From the NCBI GenBank assembly GCA_900468805.1, contig UEIF01000021.1, positions 62,001 through 126,000 of the forward strand: 64,000 nucleotides of DNA, given 5' to 3'. Each line of letters begins with the position of its first letter. Within the stretch, counting starts at the first letter, position 1. Under the pieces are notes generated by a model, which ran no database searches, had not been told where the DNA came from, and was given only the letters and a program-made list of their open reading frames with translations. The position numbers and the translations under genes were made by a program. Of the stretch, positions 1-7,368 are shown in pieces. Source of the stretch: Hyphomicrobiales bacterium (GTDB lineage: Bacteria; Pseudomonadota; Alphaproteobacteria; Rhizobiales; Rhizobiaceae).

Positions 1-28
1 CAGTCCGGAAGCGGGGAGATGCCAAAAG

Positions 29-417
29 CTACGCCAGGTAGCCTCTTTCTCTAGCTCGGTCATAGAGTGCATTGAAGGCTAGATCGATATCCTGCTCGAA
101 GGCAAACCACATTGGCTCCGTCGCTCCAACATCACCGGCACCGTTGTAGATCCCGATAGCGCGCCCATTAGACTCGTCAATGGAAACCAAAAAGGTCCCA
201 GTCGGAGCGCAAGACTCCATATCGAAGGCGTAGGCGAGATGTATCTCGAATTGGTCCAAGCTTCCAGAGCGGGACTCAATGCCAGCAACACCGCAGCACG
301 AAGCGCGGGGTTTACCTCATGGATGCTCACGGGGACAGGTGGGGTCCAATACGTCCCGATGGGATTGCTCCCGAAGTCGTCATCTAGGCGCAGTTCATCG
401 ACCGGCAAATTACTCAT
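29..417 (-). pseudogene. Hypothetical protein interrupted by a probable 1-nt frameshift
   Basis: Two overlapping minus-strand frames look like halves of one protein. The first starts at an ATG at 417 (MSNLPVDELRL...) preceded by GGAGG nine bases upstream, and stays protein-like to about 'SPALEA' near 260. The sense then continues in the next frame as 'LDQFEIHLAYAF...' down to a stop at 29, ending '...ALYDRARERGYLA'. Adding one T in the GCTTGG at 256-261 (to GCTTTGG) would give one continuous protein of about 128 residues. I do not recognise the family. It is the first gene behind the LexA-boxed promoter at 535-567. It could be a real pseudogene, a sequencing error, or a frameshifted pair. The first frame alone would read on to a stop at 79. 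Confidence 0.55.
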
Positions 418-534
418 AGCCGTCATCCTCCGTTTCGAGTGGTGATGCCTCCGGAAGAGGAGTTGAGGGCCGCGCAGCGTTCCGTGGTGTCGAAACAAGG
501 AGGTAGCCACGCGGCCCGTTCCATCCCTTGGGAT

Positions 535-549
535 GTTCTTATTATGTTC
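535..549. promoter_or_regulatory. LexA (SOS) box, GTTC-N7-GTTC
   Basis: The plus strand has GTTC, seven bases (TTATTAT), then GTTC: the direct-repeat LexA operator known for alphaproteobacteria. It overlaps the -10 of the leftward promoter at 541-567, the right place for repression. The first gene it would control begins at 417. Confidence 0.7.
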
Positions 550-567
550 TCATTTTAGAGGGAGTCA
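541..567 (-). promoter_or_regulatory. Leftward sigma70-type promoter overlapping the LexA box
   Basis: On the minus strand TTGACT (567-562) is followed after 16 bases by CATAAT (546-541), a good match to -35/-10. The -10 lies inside the GTTC-N7-GTTC operator. The transcript would start near 534, leaving a 5' leader of about 115 nt before the ATG at 417. Confidence 0.55.
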
Positions 568-690
568 ATACGCACCGTGAGGCAAATGAAATTTAGGGGT
601 CAACCGTCTTAGAGGTGATCTACGTGACAGTGACCGCGCGATTTCCCCCCGGTACCCCTTGATGGGACCCGTTCTCCTCAAAATGAGGGT

Positions 691-1269
691 TCAGTCACCA
701 CGCGGTTGTTCACCGTCTTCCGGCGTTGCGGCGGCCTCGGCTTGGGTTAGCGATGGAGGTGCCGGTATGACAGCAACTGGTAGCACGGCATTGCCCACGG
801 CTATGGCGGTAAGAGCTTCTCTCAGACGCTTTTGAGCCTGCTCCTCATCCTGCCATCCTTGCGGGGCGTAGGCACCTCGAAGAACTTGCAACTGCTCGAC
901 TGGCGTTCCGACTGCCTTTGACATTTCCGACAGAAGATAAGCGACATGAAGGTCCGCCTTCTCGACCAACCGTGCGCGGGCCTCGGCTTGAAGCCACATC
1001 GTGTCGTCAAAAATGGCCATAAGTTCTTTGTAACGCTGCATGACCGCCTTCTTGGAATAGAAGTAAACCGGCACAAGATTCAACGCACCGACAAATTCCG
1101 CATTTGTGGGATGTCTACGGGTCCGCATCATGGAAACAAACAAGCTGCGTCTGCTACTCTTCCAAGCCGATCTTTCTTGATACCAGAGGGTTATTGCCAC
1201 TGCCGCAATCGGACCAACGAACGTTGCAGCTACAACCGCCCAATCAACTTGGGGTACCCAACCCAGCAT
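691..1269 (-). CDS. DUF6680-like membrane-anchored hypothetical protein
   Basis: 192 residues from the ATG at 1269 (MLGWVPQVDW...), chosen because GAGGGAAAG lies just upstream; an in-frame start at 1323 lacks such a site. One N-terminal membrane segment (about residues 8-28, 'WAVVAATFVGPIAAVAITLW') is followed by a basic stretch and a soluble helical region with 'RRHPTNAEFVGALNLVPVYF'. This layout and the 'R..R.....E.V.ALN....F' pattern resemble the DUF6680 family as I remember it; its function is unknown. The C-terminus is Pro/Ala/Glu-rich. It is divergent from the resolvase gene, with the res-like site between them. A membrane-linked accessory or defence role is only a guess. Confidence 0.75.
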   Translation of the reverse strand: MLGWVPQVDWAVVAATFVGPIAAVAITLWYQERSAWKSSRRSLFVSMMRTRRHPTNAEFVGALNLVPVYFYSKKAVMQRYKELMAIFDDTMWLQAEARARLVEKADLHVAYLLSEMSKAVGTPVEQLQVLRGAYAPQGWQDEEQAQKRLREALTAIAVGNAVLPVAVIPAPPSLTQAEAAATPEDGEQPRGD

Positions 1270-1370
1270 CACTTTCCCTCGCCCGATTTTGGAGCAAGGT
1301 GCCATAAATTCCATGAACCGCAAGTCTCAATAGACCAAGCCCTTGTGAGTCTCGCGCTGGACCCCTCTAA

Positions 1371-1443
1371 ATAGTCTCACATAAGTAGCGTTGACATTTT
1401 GAGACCGTTAGTATCTCATGATCCTCGAATTATGTGAGACTAT
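1371..1443. promoter_or_regulatory. Res-like site / resolvase operator
   Basis: A perfect 14-bp inverted repeat (ATAGTCTCACATAA at 1371-1384, its complement at 1430-1443) brackets 45 bp that contain another, imperfect palindrome around TGAGAC...TCTCA (1399-1418). The motif GTCTCA/TGAGAC therefore occurs four times, as paired half-sites, immediately before a serine resolvase start codon. A TTGACA (1391-1396) within it could be the -35 of the resolvase promoter. This is the arrangement of resolvase res/operator sites. Confidence 0.55.
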
Positions 1444-1455
1444 GAGGACGCCATT

Positions 1456-2037
1456 ATGCCGGCAGTGATGATTGGTTATGCCCGCACATCCACCGCCGAC
1501 CAGAAGGCAGGACTAGAAGCCCAGCTCCGTGACCTTCAAACGGCGGGATGCACAAAGATATTCCAAGAGCAGCTTTCCTCTGTGGCGAACGAAAGACCCC
1601 AGCTTGAGCGCGCCCTTGAGTTTGTCCGTGAGGGCGATGTGCTGGTGGTCACAAAGCTAGACCGCCTAGCCCGCTCGGTGGCGGACCTCGTGGCCATCAC
1701 GGCGGCGCTGAGGAGCAAGGGGGTTGAGCTGCGCATCCTAACAATGAACCTCGACACCTCTACGCCCACCGGAAAGCTCATGCTGAACCTGTTGGGGTCT
1801 ATCGCTGAGTTCGAGCGAGAGCTGATGTTGGAGCGGCAGCGGGAAGGCATCGCCAAGGCGAAGTCAGAAGGGAAGTATAAGGGAAGGGCACCTACGGCCC
1901 GCAGCAAGGCGGACGAGGTGTTAGCCCTCAAGGCAGAGGGTAAGACCCCGGCAGAAATACAGGCCGCATTGAGCATCAGCCGTGCAAGTGTGTTCAGGAT
2001 ACTGAAGGAGCGCTCTATTCCTGAGGCGGCTGTCTAA
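1456..2037 (+). CDS. Serine recombinase (resolvase/invertase family)
   Basis: 193 residues, close to the usual 180-200 for small Tn3/Hin-type resolvases. The N-terminal catalytic domain starts 'MIGYARTSTADQ', with the nucleophile Ser in the Y-A-R-x-S/T motif near residue 12. 'GDVLVVTKLDRLARS' holds the Arg-x-x-Arg active-site helix, and 'GKLMLNLLGSIAEFERELMLERQREGI' is the long E-helix. The C-terminal 40 residues ('SKADEVLALKAEGKTPAEIQAALSISRASVFRIL') are a DNA-binding helix-turn-helix. ATG at 1456 is preceded by GAGGA. It would resolve multimers or cointegrates of the element at the res-like site at 1371-1443 and probably represses its own promoter there. It may also mark an older transposon within the island. 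Confidence 0.93.
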   Translation: MPAVMIGYARTSTADQKAGLEAQLRDLQTAGCTKIFQEQLSSVANERPQLERALEFVREGDVLVVTKLDRLARSVADLVAITAALRSKGVELRILTMNLDTSTPTGKLMLNLLGSIAEFERELMLERQREGIAKAKSEGKYKGRAPTARSKADEVLALKAEGKTPAEIQAALSISRASVFRILKERSIPEAAV

Positions 2038-2058
2038 GGCCCTAATGGGCCATCATCC

Positions 2059-2514
2059 TCAATAATCCTTCTGTTGCATGCGACGAATGCACAGCGGTTG
2101 CTCCATACACGCTGACAGGGCGGCCTCGTATTGGCGGCCTTGCTCGGTTCTTGGGAAATCATATTCGCTGTACCTATAGCCACCCCAGAGGCCAGCAGCG
2201 AGAATGATGGGGTATGCCCAAGTGGCGATGGCTCGTCTGCTGGGCCGGCCTTTCGCGGTCCTCAGCCAGGAGTTCGAAACCGCCAGCAACACCACAAAGG
2301 AAACCATGAAGCCGATGAGAAAGCCCTTGGGGTACTGTGACAGTGTGGGTAGTAACCTAACGACCATCTTGCCCGACCCCAAGACCACACCATAGGCAAC
2401 AGCTCCCGTCGCTATGTAGCAGGCCAGTAACTCGAACAGCTCTCTGATAGGCTCAGGCTCCCCGCCGGTCGTCAGACGGTTCATTCGCGGCGGCGTTGTC
2501 TTGGTGGTTTCCAT
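2059..2514 (-). CDS. Hypothetical three-helix membrane protein
   Basis: 151 residues from ATG at 2514 (METTKTTPP...), preceded by AGGGGA; an upstream in-frame start at 2568 is less likely. Three hydrophobic segments are visible: 'LACYIATGAVAYGVVLG', 'GFLIGFMVSFVVLLAVS' and 'WAYPIILAAGLWGGY'. A C-terminal soluble tail with two cysteines ('ALSACMEQPLCIRRM') follows. The N-terminus is polar. I do not recognise the family. It converges with the resolvase gene (stop-to-stop 21 bp) and stands alone on the minus strand. Confidence 0.7.
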   Translation of the reverse strand: METTKTTPPRMNRLTTGGEPEPIRELFELLACYIATGAVAYGVVLGSGKMVVRLLPTLSQYPKGFLIGFMVSFVVLLAVSNSWLRTAKGRPSRRAIATWAYPIILAAGLWGGYRYSEYDFPRTEQGRQYEAALSACMEQPLCIRRMQQKDY

Positions 2515-3210
2515 GTCGGCTTCCCCTGAGGCTTGTGCCCACGAGCGCCCTCGCAAGCTTGCCTCCATGACCCATGATCGGGGAGTTCGAAACCAACTCG
2601 GTTGGCCTTGGGGCCTTTAGCTTACGAGAAGCCTGGACATACGCCACAAGCTCCCCGACCAGCCAAGGTCAAGGATTGGCACCATTCCGGTTTGTGCCAT
2701 ACCGCCGAGTTCCGGGTTTCGACGCCCAGGAGCGCCGCGTCTGCGCTCACCTTCGTGTAGCCCATCTCCCATCTGCTGCCAACGGGGCATCCTGGACCTC
2801 GCGACGACATCGTGCAGGGATCAGCCGACAAGGTACCTAGGTAACCCCAATAGATCCTCCCCGACATCCAGCCCTACGCCATCACCAGGAGCAACGCGCC
2901 CCTAGGGCCTGACCTACCAACCCGCCACCCCTCGGGATAGGTAACGACACCTATGGCAGTAGGTACATCAGGGCCATAAGGCACACAACAAGGCAATAAC
3001 CAAAGTAAAGCACCAGGGTGCCAGCATCACACCAGGCAACACCTTGGCAAGACATCAAGTACACCCCCAGGAAACACCATATATCTCCGATAATGCAGGA
3101 AAATATTTGCTTTTTTCGAAGGAAATACATGAATTAAACTTGACTAAATCTTTATTGCGGGCCAAATCGGATTTGTGGCGCACGCCACTTAACCACGCAA
3201 TGAGAGTGAA
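2515..3210. other. Gene-poor stretch in the island
   Basis: About 700 bases without a convincing gene. Short open frames exist on both strands (around 2574-2867) but lack ribosome sites and recognisable content. The segment 2940-3070 is unusually rich in CA/GG dinucleotides. Near its right end is a possible rightward promoter (see 3140-3168). Confidence 0.5.
3140..3168 (+). promoter_or_regulatory. Possible promoter for the 3211-5964 gene cluster
   Basis: TTGACT at 3140-3145, 17 bases, then CAAATC at 3163-3168, inside an AT-rich patch 40 bases before the first gene of the cluster. The -10 is weak. Confidence 0.35.
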
Positions 3211-3750
3211 ATGAGTGATCTGAAAATCTTTATAAGCGCTGGGGCAGATGAGTTCGCTGAGCTGACTGGCGATCATCGTCCATGTGCATACGTCGCCTTT
3301 AGAACAGACGGCAAAAGCGAGTCATGTTTCTACGGGCAAGGGCATCTTCTAGATATGAACGCTGCTATGGCTGAAGGCCTAGTGGCCGCGTTGACTGACT
3401 TCTTCACGATTGATCCAGAGAGTGACTTCGGGCAGCTGCATGATATTGACATAATTTGCCCGGGCCCAGGCTTCTGGAAGCGTGTAATTCAAACATGCGA
3501 AGCCGAAACATCAAATCCACAACGCGCTCGGGGACTGGACCAACACGACTGCTGGAAAAAACTCGCAGTTCTTGCGGCAACCCTTGAGTTGGCCGCCCCT
3601 CGCAAACCCTCGTCGCCTTTGGAGAGGGGAATACTCAAGCGGATTACGGAACAACGCAAGAAACTCGCAAGAGAGGCAATTGGCAAAGTGCCGCGTGACG
3701 CCTCAGGTATCTCAGTGTCTTGGCGGGAAGACATGGAGCCGAACCGTTGA
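3211..3750 (+). CDS. Hypothetical protein, first gene of the polymerase-like cluster
   Basis: 179 residues from ATG at 3211 behind a purine-rich GAGAGTGAA. The N-terminal half ('KIFISAGADEFA...CAYVAFRTDGKSESCFYGQGHLLDMNAAMAEGLVAALTDFF') has the alternating strand/strand/helix look of an RNase-H-like fold, but I cannot identify a full set of acidic catalytic residues. The C-terminal half is helical and basic. The stop overlaps the TTG start of the next gene, so the two are probably translationally coupled. Function unknown; the context suggests a role with the downstream polymerase-like protein. Confidence 0.75.
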   Translation: MSDLKIFISAGADEFAELTGDHRPCAYVAFRTDGKSESCFYGQGHLLDMNAAMAEGLVAALTDFFTIDPESDFGQLHDIDIICPGPGFWKRVIQTCEAETSNPQRARGLDQHDCWKKLAVLAATLELAAPRKPSSPLERGILKRITEQRKKLAREAIGKVPRDASGISVSWREDMEPNR

Positions 3751-4490
3751 GGCAGCTGCCCAAAGTCGGTGCTGACATTTCGACGTGCGAACACGGCAAG
3801 CAGCGGTGCGTGGTCCCAGGGTGCAGCCAACTGGCCGAACTGTCCGGTGGAACGGGTCTCGCTCGGTTCCACTGCCGTCACCACGTTCAGCATAAAGCTC
3901 GGCACGGCTCCCACTGGCACGGGACTTATAGGGCGTCTGAGTTGGTCCCCTACGTGAATAGCGCCGAGCGTTGGATAAAGGGCCACCGGCAGGACTCAGC
4001 TTACCGAGGAACCTATTGGGAGCTGGAGCACTTTATGGCGGGCGTGGGACGTGTTGACCCTGCGATGAACTTGCGGGGCCAATCGGCGGAGTATCGCGCT
4101 CGGATCGCCTTTGCGCGTATGCGGGCGGCGGAAATCCCCACTCGGCGGCTCATCGCCATCTATCTCGGGGTCGCAGCCCTCATTGAGGATGATTTCGGCA
4201 GCCACCGCACCCGAGAGTTTCGCATCGTGCAGGCCGCGAAGGCTGTCCACAGGCTGGCCAGCGGCACGCATCGCAAGTGGGATGCTTGGGACCCGCTGAC
4301 GGGCGGGACGCGACCTGTCGAGCTTCACGCCTATCCCCGCTCATCAGGGCATGTGCTGAGGAAAATCGGAGAGGCCCTGGAGAAGGCATGTGATGAGCTA
4401 GCCCGCGCTGAGGTGCCCGCGGTGATCGCTATGCGGACGCAGCTCTTTGGACCCCATCCATCTCATCCGCCTGCCGCTCAGGTGTCCTAA
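3747..4490 (+). CDS. Hypothetical protein with Cys/His-rich N-terminus
   Basis: 247 residues if translation starts at the TTG at 3747, which overlaps the previous stop (TTGA) and has GGAG eight bases upstream; a TTG at 3720 in the same frame lacks a site. The N-terminus has 'CEHGKQRCVVPGC' and then 'CRHHVQHKARHGSHWH', a likely zinc-binding cluster of Cys and His. The rest is Arg/Ala-rich and helical ('RARIAFARMRAAEIPTRRL'), with no recognised domain. It could be a DNA-binding or replication accessory protein; that is inference from the zinc-like cluster and its place between 3211-3750 and the polymerase-like gene. Confidence 0.7.
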   Translation: MRQLPKVGADISTCEHGKQRCVVPGCSQLAELSGGTGLARFHCRHHVQHKARHGSHWHGTYRASELVPYVNSAERWIKGHRQDSAYRGTYWELEHFMAGVGRVDPAMNLRGQSAEYRARIAFARMRAAEIPTRRLIAIYLGVAALIEDDFGSHRTREFRIVQAAKAVHRLASGTHRKWDAWDPLTGGTRPVELHAYPRSSGHVLRKIGEALEKACDELARAEVPAVIAMRTQLFGPHPSHPPAAQVS

Positions 4491-4545
4491 CCAAAATTGA
4501 AAGTCCTCACCACCGTTTGATCTCCTCTCGGGGGTGGGGACGCGC

Positions 4546-5964
4546 ATGTTGGAGCTGATCTTGCTTCCTCAGAAATTGTCAGCCGAGAAGGCCTTGCCTT
4601 ATGTTCTCCATTATGACGGATGGTTGTCCGCAGGCGGTGGCAGTCTCATCGCATTGGCCGAAAGCATCTTTGACATGCTTGCGTCTCCGATCATCACGCC
4701 CGGAAGGAAACCAAGAGCCGACGCGGCGGAGCGCCGGAAGCTTTGCTCTTTGACGCTCGTAGCAAACCTTGTGATGGTCGCTCTAAGCCCCGTTCGCTAC
4801 GCGGGTCTGGCGGTGCCACTGAGGAACGGTAAGCTCAGCCGATACGACCGGAAAGATTTCAACGCTGATGTTCTCAGGCTTGTGATTGAGGAGGCTGAAA
4901 ACGCGAGTCTGGTTTCAGTCCAAGAGGCTGTCTTCAAGGAGCGTCGGACAGTCGTCGCCCCTTCGTCGCGCTTCCGGCAGCTCGTTGCCGCTCACGGAGT
5001 ATCGCTTGCCGATATCCATCACCTGGAAGGCCGAGAGACAATCGAGTTGTGGGCGGGGAGCAGAAGGAGCGGTCACAAGACGCCCGTTGACTACGTGGGT
5101 AGCCGTGAAGCGGACGTCATGCGAGACCAGATGGCGAAGATCAACGAGGTCCTCAACGCTGCCGATATCTGCCTTGATGGTCAACAAACCGGCCCCATTC
5201 ACCTCGTGCGAAAGTTCCGCATTGAGCAGCCAGAAGACGTCCACGCGTTCGACCGTCATGGCAGGCTTTACGGCGGTTTCTGGGAAGACCTTCCGAAGGA
5301 CCAACGCCATTTGCTCACGATTGGCGGAGAGCCGGTTGTGGACCTCGATTTCGCCTCCATGTTCATCCACCTCGCGTATTGCCGCCTGGGAGCGGAGGCA
5401 CCCACGGGCGATCTGTACGCAATCCCCGGGCTGGAGGAGCACCGAAAGGCCGTCAAGTCGCTCATGGTGTCGCTCTTCTTCCGAAACGTAGCCGCGCGGC
5501 GATTGCCTATCGGCAGCAAGGAGACGCTTCCTTCGGGCTGGACGATGGAGAGGTTTAAAGCCGCTGCATCCGCTCACCATCCGGCAATCGCTTCCCTCTT
5601 CGATACCAACGTCGGCTTTCAGTTAATGGCCGTAGAGAGTGAAATTCTCGTCGGCATACTTCTTGAGCTTGGTTCAAAGGGCGTTGCCGCCTTGCCGATG
5701 CACGATGGTGTCATGGTGGCGGCCAGCCAGAAGGAATTGGCTATCGAGACGATGCTGAATGTCAGCGCCGCCAAGGTGGGTCGGTCGCTTCCGGTGGTCG
5801 AAAAGTCTATTGAAAGGCCGTCGCCAAATAACTCCCCCCTATGGAGCTCTAGGACTGGCTCAGAGGGGGAAGCCTTTTTAGCTAGACCCCATCATCACCT
5901 TCTGCTTGGAGAGAGGCCAGAAGCTACTCAAAGCAACCTAGGAGGCGTATCTCAAAGTGACTGA
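4546..5964 (+). CDS. Reduced family-A DNA polymerase-like protein
   Basis: 472 residues from ATG at 4546 (GGGGTGGGG upstream; a GTG at 4534 is possible). The C-terminal half carries three ordered motifs that align by eye with the PolA palm in this same window. 'PVVDLDFASMFIHLAY' (about 263-278) resembles motif A (DYSQIELRVLAH), 'RKAVKSLMVSLFF' (300-312) resembles the O-helix motif B (RRAKAINFGIIYG), and 'ALPMHDGVMVAA' (382-393) resembles motif C (QVHDELIFEV). Both metal-binding Asp and the motif-B Lys are kept. There is no 5' nuclease and no 3'-5' exonuclease motif. A 'GRLYGGFWEDL' element precedes motif A. The last 40 residues are low-complexity and overlap the left arm of a long inverted repeat, so the native C-terminus may have been replaced. 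It may replicate or prime the element; activity is unproven. Confidence 0.75.
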   Translation: MLELILLPQKLSAEKALPYVLHYDGWLSAGGGSLIALAESIFDMLASPIITPGRKPRADAAERRKLCSLTLVANLVMVALSPVRYAGLAVPLRNGKLSRYDRKDFNADVLRLVIEEAENASLVSVQEAVFKERRTVVAPSSRFRQLVAAHGVSLADIHHLEGRETIELWAGSRRSGHKTPVDYVGSREADVMRDQMAKINEVLNAADICLDGQQTGPIHLVRKFRIEQPEDVHAFDRHGRLYGGFWEDLPKDQRHLLTIGGEPVVDLDFASMFIHLAYCRLGAEAPTGDLYAIPGLEEHRKAVKSLMVSLFFRNVAARRLPIGSKETLPSGWTMERFKAAASAHHPAIASLFDTNVGFQLMAVESEILVGILLELGSKGVAALPMHDGVMVAASQKELAIETMLNVSAAKVGRSLPVVEKSIERPSPNNSPLWSSRTGSEGEAFLARPHHHLLLGERPEATQSNLGGVSQSD

Positions 5965-6125
5965 TTTGAAGCAGCCTCTATGCAACATGATGGGGCTGCC
6001 GTGCGGGAGGATGATCGATGGACAATTCACCTCCAACGCAATGCCTCAAAGCCATTCCTTGCGTTCGCTGGGAGGCTTAAAGTTCAGTCCAATAGGTGCT
6101 GCCGGTGAAAGGTGATGGGGTCTAG
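5882..6125. repeat. Long inverted repeat bracketing about 207 bp
   Basis: CTAGACCCCATCATCACCTT at 5882-5901 is repeated inverted at 6109-6125 (AAGGTGATGGGGTCTAG). The left arm has one extra ATC, giving 17 matched bases. The left arm lies in the 3' end of the polymerase-like gene and the right arm just before the next gene. The enclosed sequence has no clear gene and contains further short complementary words. It could be a replication origin, an excision or miniature-element remnant, or a structured RNA. Confidence 0.65.
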
Positions 6126-6253
6126 TAACAGCGGTGTTCTTTCGCCACCTTGCAGGCGCAACCCCAGTGTGCCACGCTTCTAAGACCCGCAACCCACGCC
6201 ATCATGGTCACAGATTGAGTCGCTCCAACTTTTCCCTACAGAAAATCCACGAG

Positions 6254-6955
6254 ATGTCGAAGGGCATCGAGCGGAGCCTCAGCAGGCTGAGAGCTTCAAA
6301 CCTCAATGAACGGCAGCAAATGCCCATGACATATATCCCGGAAGCAGTATCTGTCTTTGTGGATTTCGAGACGAAGGGCGTGCTGCACGGCATCGGGATC
6401 AATCCTTCGATCGTGAATAAACTTACGAACATTGACGCAATGCTAAGAGGCCCTGTGATGGTCGCCGTGCTGTCCCATGCCCGAAGCTATCTTCGAAAAT
6501 TGGAGAGTGAGCACGGCGGTGACGGAGCGCCTCAAGATTATGAGGCCAATCAGGATCGTCTGACCCAAGAGCTTGCCGACGCACATCCACCCCCACCAAT
6601 TCAGGTTTGGACAGAACAATGGGTCTACGTGAAGCGTGGATCACGCGCCAAGGAGATTGTCTTTGATGTCTCCGAACTGCTTGACGAAGCTGTGCTCCTA
6701 GCCAAGGCCACAAACTTGCCTGAAGAACAGGCCGCCTTGACTGCCATTCAGCGTGCGCAGCTCATTGCCATCCTAGAGACGACGCTAGCAATATTGAAGG
6801 CTCCGATGGTGGAGACCGGGCTTTTGAAGAAGACCGCCAGCCTCGCCAAAGAGGTCGCCCAAAGTACAGCAAAAACGAAGACCGAAGAGGCGCTTGGTAT
6901 TGGTCTTGAGCACATCGCCAAGAGAATTTTAGAGCTCATCGCGAGTTTGATGTAG
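6254..6955 (+). CDS. Hypothetical protein
   Basis: 233 residues from ATG at 6254 (MSKGIERSLSRL...); the start is uncertain (GTG at 6134 and ATG at 6326 are in frame and no strong ribosome site decides). The middle contains 'MTYIPEAVSVFVDFETKGVLHGIGINPSIVNKL', then an acidic linker with 'HPPPPIQVWTEQWVYVKRGSRAKEIVFDVSELLDEAVLL'. The C-terminal third is Ala/Lys-rich amphipathic helix ('LLKKTASLAKEVAQSTAKTKTEEALG'). No known domain recognised. No signal peptide. It lies right after the inverted repeat. Confidence 0.7.
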   Translation: MSKGIERSLSRLRASNLNERQQMPMTYIPEAVSVFVDFETKGVLHGIGINPSIVNKLTNIDAMLRGPVMVAVLSHARSYLRKLESEHGGDGAPQDYEANQDRLTQELADAHPPPPIQVWTEQWVYVKRGSRAKEIVFDVSELLDEAVLLAKATNLPEEQAALTAIQRAQLIAILETTLAILKAPMVETGLLKKTASLAKEVAQSTAKTKTEEALGIGLEHIAKRILELIASLM

Positions 6956-6998
6956 TTTTGAACCGCGAGCGGCTGCCAGAGAGGGAGTGATGGGGTCG

Positions 6999-7349
6999 AT
7001 GGTTCACAAGCAACTGCTATTAGCACTGGTCTTGGTGCCCACTGTCGGCGCACCAGGGGCCTACGCCTGCGATCAACCCATTGTGCTCTCCAACTGGAAG
7101 TCATGCGCTGTGGGGCCTTTGAGCGAAACCGGAGGCGAGTCCGATTGGAAAGCCGTTCCGAAGTGGACTCGAAGCAAAGACCTCAGGCCGTGGTTTATGG
7201 ACGATCCTCGCCTGCTCGCCAATCATGGTCTCTGTAACGCCAAGTTCCACCGGGTCGTGCTTTGTGCGCCGGGATGGCAGGAAAGCGACGATAAGGACGC
7301 TTGCTGGTATGCGATATGCAATGGCTATCAGGCGTCTTTGAAGGACTGA
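6999..7349 (+). CDS. Small secreted cysteine-containing protein
   Basis: 116 residues from ATG at 6999; ATG at 6990 and GTG at 6987 are also in frame behind GAGGGAG, so the start is not certain. A clear signal peptide (KQLLLALVLVPTVGAPGAYA) would be cut before 'CDQPIVL', leaving a mature protein of about 95 residues with six cysteines, probably disulfide-bonded in the periplasm. A Cys directly after the predicted cleavage site could also suggest a lipoprotein, but the -3 residue does not fit a good lipobox. Family not recognised. It may be co-transcribed with the gene ending at 6955. Confidence 0.7.
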   Translation: MVHKQLLLALVLVPTVGAPGAYACDQPIVLSNWKSCAVGPLSETGGESDWKAVPKWTRSKDLRPWFMDDPRLLANHGLCNAKFHRVVLCAPGWQESDDKDACWYAICNGYQASLKD

Positions 7350-7368
7350 AGCGGGGTCGATGTTTACC

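Noticed and set aside
2574..2867. Short opposing frames (88 and 81 codons) in the island gap
   Set aside because: They overlap each other, have no start signals and look random.
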